Positions 26,297-35,562 of a stretch of DNA of 64,000 bases are shown piece after piece. The DNA is from Gynuella sp. Lineage in GTDB: Bacteria > Pseudomonadota > Gammaproteobacteria > Pseudomonadales > Natronospirillaceae. The notes under the pieces were generated by a model. It saw nothing but the letters and a program-made list of their open reading frames with translations. It did not search any database and was not told where the DNA came from. The stretch lies in assembly GCA_028282465.1 (NCBI GenBank), contig JANQHX010000053.1:1-64000 (forward strand). The letters run 5' to 3'. Position 1 is the first letter of the stretch. Every line of letters starts with the position of its first letter. A program made the position numbers and the translations under genes.

Positions 26297-27501
26297 TGAA
26301 CTTCAAATGTTATGGCATCATTCTAGCGATCTTATTTGGTTTACTAGGCTGTCAATCGGTACCTGTGGCTCAACAAAAAAGCGACTCTAATAAAGACATA
26401 GATTGGCTGGATCAGGCGCAATCTGCTGAGTCTTATGAGAGTTTTTCAGTGTCCCTTCATAATTTAATCGAAGCTAAAGACGCAAGAAAATTGCTTACCT
26501 TGTTATCAGACAGTACAGACTTTTCAAACAAATGGCCTAATACCAGTGGGTTAATGCCTGAGGACCATAAATCTATATGGCAGCTAGCTCATAAGTTTGG
26601 ATACATGCTCCCGGGTTTAGGCGATAGCGATTGGTATTTTCTTAGTGGAAATTATGTACAAGAAGGCAGCTATTATAAATTAAGCTATCGAGTATCCATT
26701 GAAGGCTCCTACACATGGGTATCTTTTTATATCCATAACCGAAACAACAAGTTTTATATTCACAGAATTAGAAATGAATATTACTCAATTTGGTTGTCCG
26801 ATTACTTAGAAAATGTAGATGAAGTATTAGCAGCCGTTGTTGAGCGCTCATCCAGTAAATCAAAACGGAATAAAGCGACATCAATGACACTTTCTAAAGC
26901 CCTAAATCAGGTACTTGATAGTTGGTTGTTTGAGTATGATGATTTTAAAGGCTACTTAGATAGCCTAAAACTCTCTTATTACAGACCTTTCGTTCTGTCT
27001 GTACTTTTCGATAGTTTAGCTTATTCGCCAAATACCAATGATGAACGCTGGAAAGAATTATCTTGGTGGTTGGAGAGTAGGCGAGAACATGCTCTTGAAA
27101 AACTTGAATTCATCGAGCACCCATTTCAGATGTTCTACTTCAACCTGAACGATCAGAAATCAGATGAAGCGATCCGGTCATCAATTAACGAAATTAAAAC
27201 AGCGACCGGTAGCTCTGCATGGGCGCTGACCTATTGGGCCTCTCTAGAGTTAGAAGAAGGCGATACCGATAAGGCTCTAGATTTATTGAAAGAAAGTATT
27301 GCTAATTATCCTTTATATGATGATGCCTACTTTGTATTAATGGATCTACACAATAGTCAGAGTGATTTTGCTAAAATAAATCAGTTATTAAATTTTTTAA
27401 CTGAGAAATTCGCATATGAGATCACTACAGAATACTTTGAAAATAGACCTGAGTATGCAGAGTATTTGGAGTCCGACTATTTTAAAGAATGGAAGTCTTA
27501 A
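26296..27501 (+). CDS. Hypothetical lipoprotein with TPR-like tail
   Basis: 401 residues. The signal peptide ends in GLLGC with Cys19. The sequence is rich in Tyr, Trp and Ser. The last 100 residues look like two TPR-type helix pairs (DTDKALDLLKESIANYPLYDDAYFVLMDL). I recognise no named family for the main body. The ATG shares a base with the TAA of the transglutaminase-like gene, so the two proteins are translated from one mRNA and likely work together at the cell envelope. Confidence 0.8.
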   Translation: MNFKCYGIILAILFGLLGCQSVPVAQQKSDSNKDIDWLDQAQSAESYESFSVSLHNLIEAKDARKLLTLLSDSTDFSNKWPNTSGLMPEDHKSIWQLAHKFGYMLPGLGDSDWYFLSGNYVQEGSYYKLSYRVSIEGSYTWVSFYIHNRNNKFYIHRIRNEYYSIWLSDYLENVDEVLAAVVERSSSKSKRNKATSMTLSKALNQVLDSWLFEYDDFKGYLDSLKLSYYRPFVLSVLFDSLAYSPNTNDERWKELSWWLESRREHALEKLEFIEHPFQMFYFNLNDQKSDEAIRSSINEIKTATGSSAWALTYWASLELEEGDTDKALDLLKESIANYPLYDDAYFVLMDLHNSQSDFAKINQLLNFLTEKFAYEITTEYFENRPEYAEYLESDYFKEWKS

Positions 27502-27523
27502 TTCGTTATTAGAATAAGAAAGT

Positions 27524-27545
27524 GAGGCTGCGCTTAAGCAGCCTC
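27524..27545. terminator. Intrinsic terminator between convergent lipoprotein genes
   Basis: GAGGCTGC-GCTTAA-GCAGCCTC is a perfect eight-base stem followed by GTTTAATAATTTTTT. It lies 22 bases after the stop of the gene on the plus strand and just after the end of the minus-strand gene. Confidence 0.8.
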
Positions 27546-27558
27546 GTTTAATAATTTT

Positions 27559-28563
27559 TTAAAGAGTGTAATCGGTGTCAATATAAACACCATCAACATA
27601 GTAGTCGTAATAATCTCCATCAAATTCTACTACCACTGTTGAACCACCAGTAATCATTTGAATTGAGCCTCCAACCGGGTAATTAAGAGAAACGTCAATG
27701 TAATCATTATCTTCATTATAAACTTCAGGCTGCTCATAAATAAGAGTCTCTAGGGTAGTGACAGTTGCTCTTCCACCAATGGTTTCTTCTATGGAATTTA
27801 TTATTTCTCCTTCAACTATCTCCGTTGCCTTGCTAATTTCCTCATAATAATATTGAAAACTAGTGTTCACCTGAATTTGATCACTTGAAAAATTTATATT
27901 AGTGATGATGTTATCGACGGTTTCGTAAATATTAGCAACATATTCAGACGGATCCCCGTTCAAACTAATTGTTGCTGATGCTATGAATTCTGTTGAACCG
28001 GTTTGGTTGCTTACCAAGCTTGTAAATTGATCGTCGGCAAGCATCCACGCTATAGATCCTTCGATATCACCATTTAATGAGGAAAGGGATCTAATGTTGA
28101 CAATTTCATCGTTATCGATATAACTCGCCACACAATTATTTGCATCAATAGTGAAATTCAATGAGCCTGCCGAGCTATCTGGCTCTGCGTCACCAATTAA
28201 CCGACCAAAAGCACTACCAGATACACAGTCTTCATTTACTGAGTTATTAATCGCTGCTCTGTAGGCTAACTTTAGTGGTTGACGAACTCGTGATTCATCA
28301 GGAGCTCTAGTATCAAATTGCTGATTAAAAGCAAGAGGTGTTGGATCAACATATACAAGGTCTTCTATAACAGCGCTGATCATAGTCTTAACGTGATCTT
28401 GGTTATTAACATCCAAAGTTAAGTTTCTGTTGAATTGAGAAATCTCTATACTTAGACCATCGAACTCTGGGCCCAGCTCTAATGAGCCATTTCCACCTCC
28501 AGATGACCCTCCGCACCCAGTTAGGAAAATAATAAATACAAGAAATGCGTGAATGAGTTTCAT
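27559..28563 (-). CDS. Hypothetical lipoprotein
   Basis: 334 residues from the ATG at 28563, which has an AAGGAAG ribosome-binding site; an upstream in-frame start at 28605 would spoil the signal peptide. The signal ends in FLTGC with Cys17, followed by a Gly/Ser-rich linker. The mature part is acidic and predicted mostly beta, with two cysteines about 50 residues apart that could pair (EDCVSG and NNCVAS). No family is recognised. It precedes the motility block on the opposite strand. Confidence 0.8.
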   Translation of the reverse strand: MKLIHAFLVFIIFLTGCGGSSGGGNGSLELGPEFDGLSIEISQFNRNLTLDVNNQDHVKTMISAVIEDLVYVDPTPLAFNQQFDTRAPDESRVRQPLKLAYRAAINNSVNEDCVSGSAFGRLIGDAEPDSSAGSLNFTIDANNCVASYIDNDEIVNIRSLSSLNGDIEGSIAWMLADDQFTSLVSNQTGSTEFIASATISLNGDPSEYVANIYETVDNIITNINFSSDQIQVNTSFQYYYEEISKATEIVEGEIINSIEETIGGRATVTTLETLIYEQPEVYNEDNDYIDVSLNYPVGGSIQMITGGSTVVVEFDGDYYDYYVDGVYIDTDYTL

Positions 28564-28743
28564 GTTAACTTCCTTGTTTTTGCTGTTTGGTTTCCAACTA
28601 AGCAATATCTTATACTAATGTTTAATTTTGTTGACAATAGAGTTTTAAATTAATCATCAGATTGAATCGACAAGTAACGCAAATAGCGATTGCTTTTAAC
28701 ATAATTCTTATTTATGTAATGAGTTCAGAATTCAAACACCAGC

Positions 28744-28759
28744 AGGCCCACCTCTTGCA
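28744..28759 (+). promoter_or_regulatory. Sigma-54 promoter candidate for flhA
   Basis: AGGCCCACCTCTTGCA has GG and GC at the exact -24/-12 spacing of the consensus TGGCACG-N4-TTGCA. It lies 47 bases before the flhA ATG. Sigma-54 with FleQ drives flhA in Pseudomonas, so position and class agree. Confidence 0.7.
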
Positions 28760-28805
28760 CTAACCTTAAAACCATTAGTTTTAGCCAAAAAAGTGACACT
28801 GGTTT

Positions 28806-30989
28806 ATGGCGCTTGTTGATAACCTTAAAAAGCCTTTTCAAAACCTGGGAAATATTCGAAATGTAAAACGTCAGGATGTGGTATCTGGAGTTAAAACCCA
28901 TGGACGTTCATTATTGCAAGGCAACTTAGGGGTTCCACTTTTTTTAATGATTTTGCTGGGTTTAATGACCCTGCCTGTTCCGCCATTTTTGTTGGATATC
29001 TTTTTTACCTTCAATATCGCCATGGCCATCGTGGTGTTGTTGGTGTCTATTTATGTTCTAAGGCCATTAGATTTCGCAATCTTCCCCAGTATTATTTTAA
29101 TCGCAACCTTACTTCGGCTGGCACTGAACGTTGCATCCACCCGTGTGGTTCTGCTTTATGGTCATGAAGGAGGAGACTCAGCCGGTAAAGTCATTGAAGC
29201 CTTTGGTGAGGTGCTTATTGGCGGCAACTATGCTGTGGGTTTAGTGGTTTTTGCCATCTTAATGATCATTAACTTTGTGGTTGTCACTAAGGGCGCTGGT
29301 CGTGTGTCGGAGGTCAGCGCGCGATTCACATTAGATGCCATGCCCGGTAAGCAAATGGCCATTGATGCGGATCTAAATGCCGGTCTAATTGATGCTGATA
29401 CCGCCCGGTCGCGGCGGGCAGAAATTGCTCAGGAAGCGGATTTCTATGGCTCTATGGATGGTGCTAGTAAGTTTGTTCGTGGAGACGCCGTCGCCGGTAT
29501 TTTAATTCTAGTCATCAATATTTTAGGTGGATTAGCCATAGGCACCATGCAGTGGGGTTTGCCGTTTGGGGAGGCGGTAGAAAAGTATGCCCTGTTAACC
29601 ATTGGTGACGGCTTGGTCGCTCAAATTCCTTCGTTACTTTTGTCTACCGCTGCCGCCATTATGGTAACTCGTAACAGCGACAACATCGAGATGGGCCAAC
29701 AGGTCATGGGGCAGATGTTTGGTACACCCAAGGCGCTCGCTGTCACAGCGGTTATGATGTTTGTGCTCGGCAGCATTCCAGGCATGCCACACATGGTATT
29801 TCTAACCCTAGCCATTATCAGTGCTGGCTTTGCGTTTTTTATTTATTGGAAAGAACACCGCCCCGAAAAAACTGTCGAGAAAGATTTGCCCAGTCAGGAA
29901 ACTCAAGCCACTCAGGCAGAAGCTGAAGCAGAAAATAAAGAACTCAGTTGGGATGATGTTCAGCAAGTGGATATGGCAGGGTTAGAAGTCGGCTACCGCC
30001 TTATTCCGCTTGTCGACAAATCTCAGAATGGTCAACTGCTAAAGCGGATCAAAGGAGTTCGAAAAAAACTTTCGCAGGACATTGGTTTTCTTATCCCCAG
30101 CATTCATATTCGTGACAACCTTGATCTTCTTCCAAACGGTTATCGCATCACGCTCATGGGTGTCTCGATTGCTGAAGCAGAAGTCCAACCAGACCGAGAG
30201 TTAGCCATTAACCCTGGGCAGGTGTTTGGCAAAGTAGACGGCATGGAAACCACTGATCCCGCTTTTGGTTTAGAGGCCATTTGGATCGAACCCAGTCTAA
30301 AAGAAAAAGCCCAGTCATTAGGTTACACAGTAGTGGACTGCTCAACGGTTGTGGCTACTCATCTCAACCAAGTTTTATTTAAACACGCCCATGAGCTATT
30401 AGGTCATGAAGAAGTTCAACAGTTAGTGGATAGGCTGGCTCAAGCCTCACCAAAACTGGCAGAGGAGTTAGTGCCTAATACCTTGTCAATCAGTCAATTA
30501 TTGAAAGTGATGCAAAACCTGTTAATTGAACAGGTGTCTGTCAAAGACATGCGTTCAATCGCCGAAGCTTTGACGAACCATCAACCGCCTAGTCAAGATC
30601 CTAACGTTTTAACTGGCGTGGTTAGAATCGCGCTGTGTCGAATGATCGTACAAAACATCGTAGGTAACGAGAAAGAGCTGCCTGTTATTACGCTTGAAAA
30701 AGATTTGGAACAGTTGTTGCTCCGCACTGTTCAACAGTCTGCATCTGACGGTTTAGCAGAATCGGTAATGTTGGAGCCGGGTTTGGCTCAACAGCTGCAA
30801 ACATCGTTAACCGAAGCTGCGCAGAAGCAAGAGTTGAAAGGCAAGCCAGCTGTTCTACTCGTGTTAGCACCATTGCGCAATATGTTAGCTAGATTCGTCA
30901 GACACAGTGTCGAGAATCTTTGGGTGTTGTCTTATCAAGAAATTCCAGACAACAAACAAATAACCATTGAAGCGACTGTCGGCAAGTAA
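28806..30989 (+). CDS. flhA: Flagellar biosynthesis protein FlhA
   Basis: 727 residues. FlhA is the large export-gate subunit of the flagellar type III secretion apparatus. The N-terminal half has about eight membrane helices, with the conserved FHIPEP-type cytoplasmic loop region around RFTLDAMPGKQMAIDADLNAG. The C-terminal half (from about residue 370) is the cytoplasmic substrate-docking domain, including VVATHLNQVLFKHAHELLG. It opens the motility block; flhB is not upstream in this window. Confidence 0.97.
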   Translation: MALVDNLKKPFQNLGNIRNVKRQDVVSGVKTHGRSLLQGNLGVPLFLMILLGLMTLPVPPFLLDIFFTFNIAMAIVVLLVSIYVLRPLDFAIFPSIILIATLLRLALNVASTRVVLLYGHEGGDSAGKVIEAFGEVLIGGNYAVGLVVFAILMIINFVVVTKGAGRVSEVSARFTLDAMPGKQMAIDADLNAGLIDADTARSRRAEIAQEADFYGSMDGASKFVRGDAVAGILILVINILGGLAIGTMQWGLPFGEAVEKYALLTIGDGLVAQIPSLLLSTAAAIMVTRNSDNIEMGQQVMGQMFGTPKALAVTAVMMFVLGSIPGMPHMVFLTLAIISAGFAFFIYWKEHRPEKTVEKDLPSQETQATQAEAEAENKELSWDDVQQVDMAGLEVGYRLIPLVDKSQNGQLLKRIKGVRKKLSQDIGFLIPSIHIRDNLDLLPNGYRITLMGVSIAEAEVQPDRELAINPGQVFGKVDGMETTDPAFGLEAIWIEPSLKEKAQSLGYTVVDCSTVVATHLNQVLFKHAHELLGHEEVQQLVDRLAQASPKLAEELVPNTLSISQLLKVMQNLLIEQVSVKDMRSIAEALTNHQPPSQDPNVLTGVVRIALCRMIVQNIVGNEKELPVITLEKDLEQLLLRTVQQSASDGLAESVMLEPGLAQQLQTSLTEAAQKQELKGKPAVLLVLAPLRNMLARFVRHSVENLWVLSYQEIPDNKQITIEATVGK

Positions 30990-31020
30990 CGAGTTATTTA
31001 AGTCAGTTAACGAGAATTGT

Positions 31021-32511
31021 ATGAAGACAAAAGTGTTCGCAGCCAAAACCATGTCAGAAGGTTTAAAGAAAATCTCCAACGAATTTGGAGACAATGCGAT
31101 CATTCTTTCAAAAAATAAAACAGCTTCAGGCATCGAAATTACAGCGGCGGTGGAAGGCGATTCATCAAACGAAATGATTTCGCAAGCAAACATTGAAGCT
31201 CGACCCAATGAAAATGAAATTGGCCAGGTTCCAGAATCTTTATTAGATAAGCTTCGCCAAAGTTCAGCCAATGGCAACATTATTAAAGCCAAGCCAGAGA
31301 GCTCTCTACACAGTAATCCGTCGGCGAAAAACGACCTTGCCGACATGCTAAAAGGTCTTACGGGAAGGGGAGAAGCAGGTTTATTAACGCCACGGGCAAA
31401 CCCGCTTAAAAGCCATTCTGCCACAGAAATTACTAAAACCGCTCATAACCAGCCTGCGCAAAAAGACACTACAAAGTTAGAGGCAAAGAAGCCCCAGAAC
31501 ACAGAATCGCAAAAACCAAAAAATACTGTGAATGCGAAAGATGTATCTAAGATGCGAGAAGAAATTCAAGGGCTGAAGCAACTTCTAGAAACTCAAAGCG
31601 TTCAACTCAATGAATTGGTAAAAAGAGAGCCGGTGATTATTCCTGAAGTTAAACCCAGGGAAGCCATGCCAGCGCAGGAGAAAGATTTTCACCTGATACA
31701 AAAAAAGCTAGAAATGTTAGGGCTTTCCATGCCAATGGTGACTCACTTAGTGTCTGAGATTAACCCTCATTTTAGCGATGCAGATGCGTGGAAATCTGTA
31801 GTGGCTAGGTTGTCAGACAATATTGATACTTACTTTTCAACCCCAGTGGAAAAAGGCGGCGTTTACAGTTTTATTGGTATGACCGGGGCTGGCAAAACTA
31901 CTTGTTTGGGTAAAATCGCCACTCAATACGTTTTACAAAAAGGCCCGGAAGAACTGTTAGTCGTTTCAGTGGATAACTTTCGGCTGGGCAGTCAAGACAG
32001 TCTAAAGAACATGTGTAAAATTCTAGGCTGTGACTTTGCAACGGTCAGTGAAGAGAACAGTTTAGAAACCATTCTTCGAAAAAATGCCTTCAGAAAACTT
32101 ATTTTGATTGACACCTGTGGAGGCGTGGAAGGCATTCATTTTTACCTTGACCAAATTAGCCAAGGCAAAGCTTGTAAAAAAGTGAAGCCGTTAGCTGTTC
32201 TGTCTTGTACCACCGAACACGGCGCCATGTCAGATCAGCTGCATAGCTACCAACAATATCAACCCGTGGGTTGCATTCTAAGTAAGTTAGACGAGTCTAG
32301 AGCCCCTGGGGCCGCACTTAGTGTGAGCTTGTCGAAACAGCTACCCGTTGCCTACTGGAGCGATGGCCAAGCCATGGCTACCGATCTTCATCACGGCAAT
32401 TCTCAAAGTTTGATGGGTGCTTTACTTCTAGTTATGAAACGAAAAAATTCCTTACAAACCAGTGCTGCCATGACCCGTTTCACGCCGCAGCATTCTTCAA
32501 TGGTGAACTGA
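31021..32511 (+). CDS. flhF: Flagellar biosynthesis GTPase FlhF
   Basis: 496 residues from the ATG at 31021, chosen because MKTKVFAAKTMSEGLKKISN aligns with known FlhF N-termini. The B domain and a long low-complexity linker (residues ~70-235) precede an SRP-type NG GTPase domain with P-loop GMTGAGKTTCLGKIA, DTCGG and SKLDE. FlhF marks the flagellated pole. It follows flhA by 31 bases and precedes fleN, its partner in number control. Confidence 0.95.
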   Translation: MKTKVFAAKTMSEGLKKISNEFGDNAIILSKNKTASGIEITAAVEGDSSNEMISQANIEARPNENEIGQVPESLLDKLRQSSANGNIIKAKPESSLHSNPSAKNDLADMLKGLTGRGEAGLLTPRANPLKSHSATEITKTAHNQPAQKDTTKLEAKKPQNTESQKPKNTVNAKDVSKMREEIQGLKQLLETQSVQLNELVKREPVIIPEVKPREAMPAQEKDFHLIQKKLEMLGLSMPMVTHLVSEINPHFSDADAWKSVVARLSDNIDTYFSTPVEKGGVYSFIGMTGAGKTTCLGKIATQYVLQKGPEELLVVSVDNFRLGSQDSLKNMCKILGCDFATVSEENSLETILRKNAFRKLILIDTCGGVEGIHFYLDQISQGKACKKVKPLAVLSCTTEHGAMSDQLHSYQQYQPVGCILSKLDESRAPGAALSVSLSKQLPVAYWSDGQAMATDLHHGNSQSLMGALLLVMKRKNSLQTSAAMTRFTPQHSSMVN

Positions 32512-32598
32512 TTTATGCTCTCTTCTCACACACATCCATCCCAGCATTTTGGAAAACCCGCCTATACTGACAATCAGATAACCCGGAGTTCGAAAAAA

Positions 32599-33417
32599 AT
32601 GCATGAACCAGTACAGGTAGTCGCGGTGACTGGAGGCAAAGGCGGCGTTGGCAAAAGCAATGTGTCTGTAAATCTTGCGGTTAATTTAGCCCAGCAAGGC
32701 AGAAAAGTCGTTCTGTTGGATGCCGATCTAGGCCTAGCCAATATTGATGTATTGCTGGGTATTACTGCCTCTAAAAATCTGGCTGATGTTCTAGACGGCA
32801 AATGCGAGCTCAGAGATATCATGGTGGATGGCCCTGCGGGCATTAAAATTATTCCCGCTTCTTCGGGTGCCAGGCATATGGCCAATATGGGTGAACAAGA
32901 GCACGCTGGAATTATTTCCGCATTCAGCGATTTTGAAGACGAGCTGGATACCTTAATCATTGATACCGCCGCCGGCATTTCCCATACCGTGATGAGTTTT
33001 GTAAGGGCCGCGCAAGAAGCGCTAGTGGTGGTTTGTGATGAACCTACATCGGTTACCGATGCTTATGCCTTGATTAAGCTTCTGCATAGAGAAAGTCATT
33101 TAGATCGGTTTCGTATTCTTGCCAATATGGTAAAAACTCCACAAGAAGGACAGCAACTGTTCAATAAGTTGGCTAAGGTTACTGAACGCTTTTTGGATGT
33201 GTCACTGCAATATGTGGGCGCAGTGCCGCAAGATGACCATGTCAGAAAAGCAGTGCAGAGACAGAAAGCAGTCTGCGAACTCTACCCTAAGAGTAAAGCT
33301 GCGCAAGCCTATCGCCAGTTAGCGAACAAGGTTGCAACCTGGCCACTGCCACAAAACCCAAAAGGCAGCCTGGAGTTTTTTGTTGAAAGACTCATCCAGG
33401 GAGCACACGCACGTTGA
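32599..33417 (+). CDS. fleN: Flagellar number regulator FleN/FlhG (MinD-like ATPase)
   Basis: 272 residues from ATG 32599, whose product MHEPVQVVAVTGGKGG aligns with Pseudomonas FleN from its start and has a GGAG ten bases upstream. An ATG at 32515, three bases after flhF, would add 28 residues of no recognisable motif and cannot be excluded. The deviant Walker A motif is GGKGGVGKS. LLDADLGLANID and DTAAGI are the other nucleotide-site motifs. The family restricts flagellar number through FleQ and FlhF. Its end overlaps the TTG of fliA. Confidence 0.93.
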   Translation: MHEPVQVVAVTGGKGGVGKSNVSVNLAVNLAQQGRKVVLLDADLGLANIDVLLGITASKNLADVLDGKCELRDIMVDGPAGIKIIPASSGARHMANMGEQEHAGIISAFSDFEDELDTLIIDTAAGISHTVMSFVRAAQEALVVVCDEPTSVTDAYALIKLLHRESHLDRFRILANMVKTPQEGQQLFNKLAKVTERFLDVSLQYVGAVPQDDHVRKAVQRQKAVCELYPKSKAAQAYRQLANKVATWPLPQNPKGSLEFFVERLIQGAHAR

Positions 33418-34172
33418 CATTGAGCCTTTACGGACCGGATATGTACGAAACCGAAGTTCGCAGACATCAATCAATGGAAGATCTGGTTGCAGAACACGCA
33501 AACCTGGTGAAAAGAATTGCCCATCACCTTAAAGGAAGACTTCCAGAAAGTGTGATGGTGGATGACTTAATTCAGTCAGGCATGTTGGGTTTGTTTGAAG
33601 CCGCTCGTAATTATGATTCAGGCAAGGGTGCGAGTTTTGAAACCTATGCTGGCATCCGAATTCGAGGGGCCATGCTCGATGAAGTCCGTAAAGGTGACTG
33701 GATTCCCCGAAGTGTTCACAGAAATGGTCGTCGAATTTCCGATGCCATTCGTGTGGTTGAAGCCCGAGTCAATCGTGACGCTAAAGATCATGAAGTTGCC
33801 CATGAATTAGATATTTCTCTTGATGAATATCATCAATTACTTGCTGACTCTCAAGGCTCAAAGCTCTATTCCTATGAAGAACTGATGCACCAAAACTCAG
33901 GAGAGCATACCGAAGCGGAGGTGATTGGCCCGAAAACCGATGGCTTAATTGATGCGGTGGCACAGGATGCTATGCATAGCCATCTAGTGGAGTCTATTAA
34001 AAGCTTGCCCGAGCGTGAGCAGCTGGTGCTGTCGCTGTATTACGATGAAGAATTAAACTTAAAAGAAATTGGTGAAGTGCTGGGTGTTACCGAAAGCCGA
34101 GTCAGCCAAATTCACTCACAAGCCGCGCTTCGTTTAAAAACTCGTCTTAAAAGTTGGACTGAAAAAGACTAG
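33414..34172 (+). CDS. fliA: RNA polymerase sigma factor FliA (sigma-28)
   Basis: 252 residues. The start is TTG at 33414, overlapping the fleN TGA and preceded by GGGAG at about ten bases; ATG 33441 is a weaker alternative. Regions 2 (VDDLIQSGMLGLFEAARNYD, FETYAGIRIRGAMLDEVRK, WIPRSVHRNGR), 3 and 4 (YYDEELNLKEIGEVLGVTESRVSQIHSQA) are intact. FliA transcribes late flagellar and chemotaxis genes. A matching promoter occurs upstream of parC in this window. Confidence 0.95.
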   Translation: MTLSLYGPDMYETEVRRHQSMEDLVAEHANLVKRIAHHLKGRLPESVMVDDLIQSGMLGLFEAARNYDSGKGASFETYAGIRIRGAMLDEVRKGDWIPRSVHRNGRRISDAIRVVEARVNRDAKDHEVAHELDISLDEYHQLLADSQGSKLYSYEELMHQNSGEHTEAEVIGPKTDGLIDAVAQDAMHSHLVESIKSLPEREQLVLSLYYDEELNLKEIGEVLGVTESRVSQIHSQAALRLKTRLKSWTEKD

Positions 34173-34368
34173 TTTTCTTTTCAGAGTTTCTCGCTTCAAT
34201 TGTATTCCCAGCTAAGTCCTTGCGAGCAAACGATTTTTCTAGAGCTCACACCTAAAAACATATTTTTACTTAGTTTTCGCTAAAAACTGGATAGCCCTAG
34301 GTCAGCGTCTATTATGAATTAATGTACCCATGTCACACGTCTAGGCTGTCGCAAAACAGGAGGCCACC
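34173..34368 (+). other. fliA-cheY intergenic region
   Basis: 196 bases with no gene. No perfect FliA or sigma-54 promoter was found by eye. The strong AGGAGG for cheY is at the right end. Confidence 0.4.
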
Positions 34369-34758
34369 TTGGACAAAAATATGAAAATCCTGGTTGTTGA
34401 TGATTTTTCAACCATGCGCAGGATTGTTAAAAATCTACTGAGAGATCTTGGTTTCACAAATACGCAGGAAGCTGACGATGGCAACACTGCTTGGCCCATG
34501 TTGCAAAACGGAGATTTTGATTTTCTAGTCACGGATTGGAATATGCCAGGCATGACCGGCATCGAATTATTACAGAAAGTCAGATCAGACGACCGCTTAA
34601 AAGCACTACCTGTTTTAATGGTAACGGCTGAAGCGAAGCGAGACCAAATTGTTGCAGCCGCACAAGCAGGTGTTAATGGCTATGTTGTGAAACCGTTTAC
34701 CGCTGCAGCATTGAAGGAAAAAATCGAAAAGATTTTTGAGCGAGTGGATGCTAGCTAA
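34369..34758 (+). CDS. cheY: Chemotaxis response regulator CheY
   Basis: 129 residues. The TTG at 34369 is chosen because AGGAGG lies five bases upstream; ATG 34381 is too far from it. D-D pair in [11 protein letters not shown], phosphorylation Asp in [13 protein letters not shown], switch Thr in VTAEAKRDQ and Lys in [13 protein letters not shown] are intact. It binds the FliM switch when phosphorylated. It heads the cheY-cheZ-cheA-cheB unit after a 196-base gap following fliA. Confidence 0.96.
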   Translation: MDKNMKILVVDDFSTMRRIVKNLLRDLGFTNTQEADDGNTAWPMLQNGDFDFLVTDWNMPGMTGIELLQKVRSDDRLKALPVLMVTAEAKRDQIVAAAQAGVNGYVVKPFTAAALKEKIEKIFERVDAS

Positions 34759-34772
34759 GTACCGAGGTCAAG

Positions 34773-35552
34773 ATGTCTCAGCTTGAAAGAACTTTTAAAG
34801 CCGAGTTTGAGAAGCTTCTTCGGGAAAAAGCAGAAGAGCTTCAACAAAAACTTGATGATGGGGATCTCAATGAGGCGGTGAATTTAATTCAGGCGCTTCA
34901 AGAAGCAAGAGATCAAAGCCTCTACCAAGAGGTGGGTCGTTTAACCCGTGCATTGCATGGCGCGATCCGAAATTTCCATATAGATGCTGCAAAGTCTGAA
35001 TCCGTCGAAAACATTTCAGATATGACGGATGCTACCGACAGACTTAGCTATGTAGTGGAAATGACAGAAAAAGCAGCTAATAAAACCATGGATATCGTGG
35101 AAGAAAGTATTCCTATTGCCGATACCCTGAGTAATCACGCTGAAGAGCTGAAAAACGAGTGGCAAAAACTCAGAAATAGAGAATTAAATGCCGACGAATT
35201 TAGAGAGCTCTATTGGAAAATTGACGGTTTCTTTGGGCAGCTTGACCAAGACACCAAATCGTTAAATAGCCATTTATCCAACATTTTGTTGGCTCAGGAT
35301 TACCAAGACTTAACGGGTCAGGTCATTCAAAAAGTGACCGGCTTGGTTAGAGAAGTTGAGGCGAGTTTAGTGGATCTGGTGTTTATGGCTAGCCAGGTTG
35401 AATCCATTACTGGTGTGGCCCATGAAGAGGAAGCACCGGTAGAAGAGGATATGCATGCGGGCCATGGTCCGCAGATTGCCCCAGAAGAAAATGAAAATGT
35501 TGTCAGCGGACAAGATGAAGTTGACGACTTGCTGTCGAGCTTGGGCTTTTAG
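34773..35552 (+). CDS. cheZ: CheY phosphatase CheZ
   Basis: 259 residues. The catalytic region LLAQDYQDLTGQVIQKV carries the Asp and Gln used to dephosphorylate CheY-P. A long helical hairpin precedes it. The C-terminal DDLLSSLGF is the CheY-binding peptide. It follows cheY by 14 bases and ends 10 bases before cheA. Confidence 0.95.
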   Translation: MSQLERTFKAEFEKLLREKAEELQQKLDDGDLNEAVNLIQALQEARDQSLYQEVGRLTRALHGAIRNFHIDAAKSESVENISDMTDATDRLSYVVEMTEKAANKTMDIVEESIPIADTLSNHAEELKNEWQKLRNRELNADEFRELYWKIDGFFGQLDQDTKSLNSHLSNILLAQDYQDLTGQVIQKVTGLVREVEASLVDLVFMASQVESITGVAHEEEAPVEEDMHAGHGPQIAPEENENVVSGQDEVDDLLSSLGF

Positions 35553-35562
35553 GAGTTAATGA

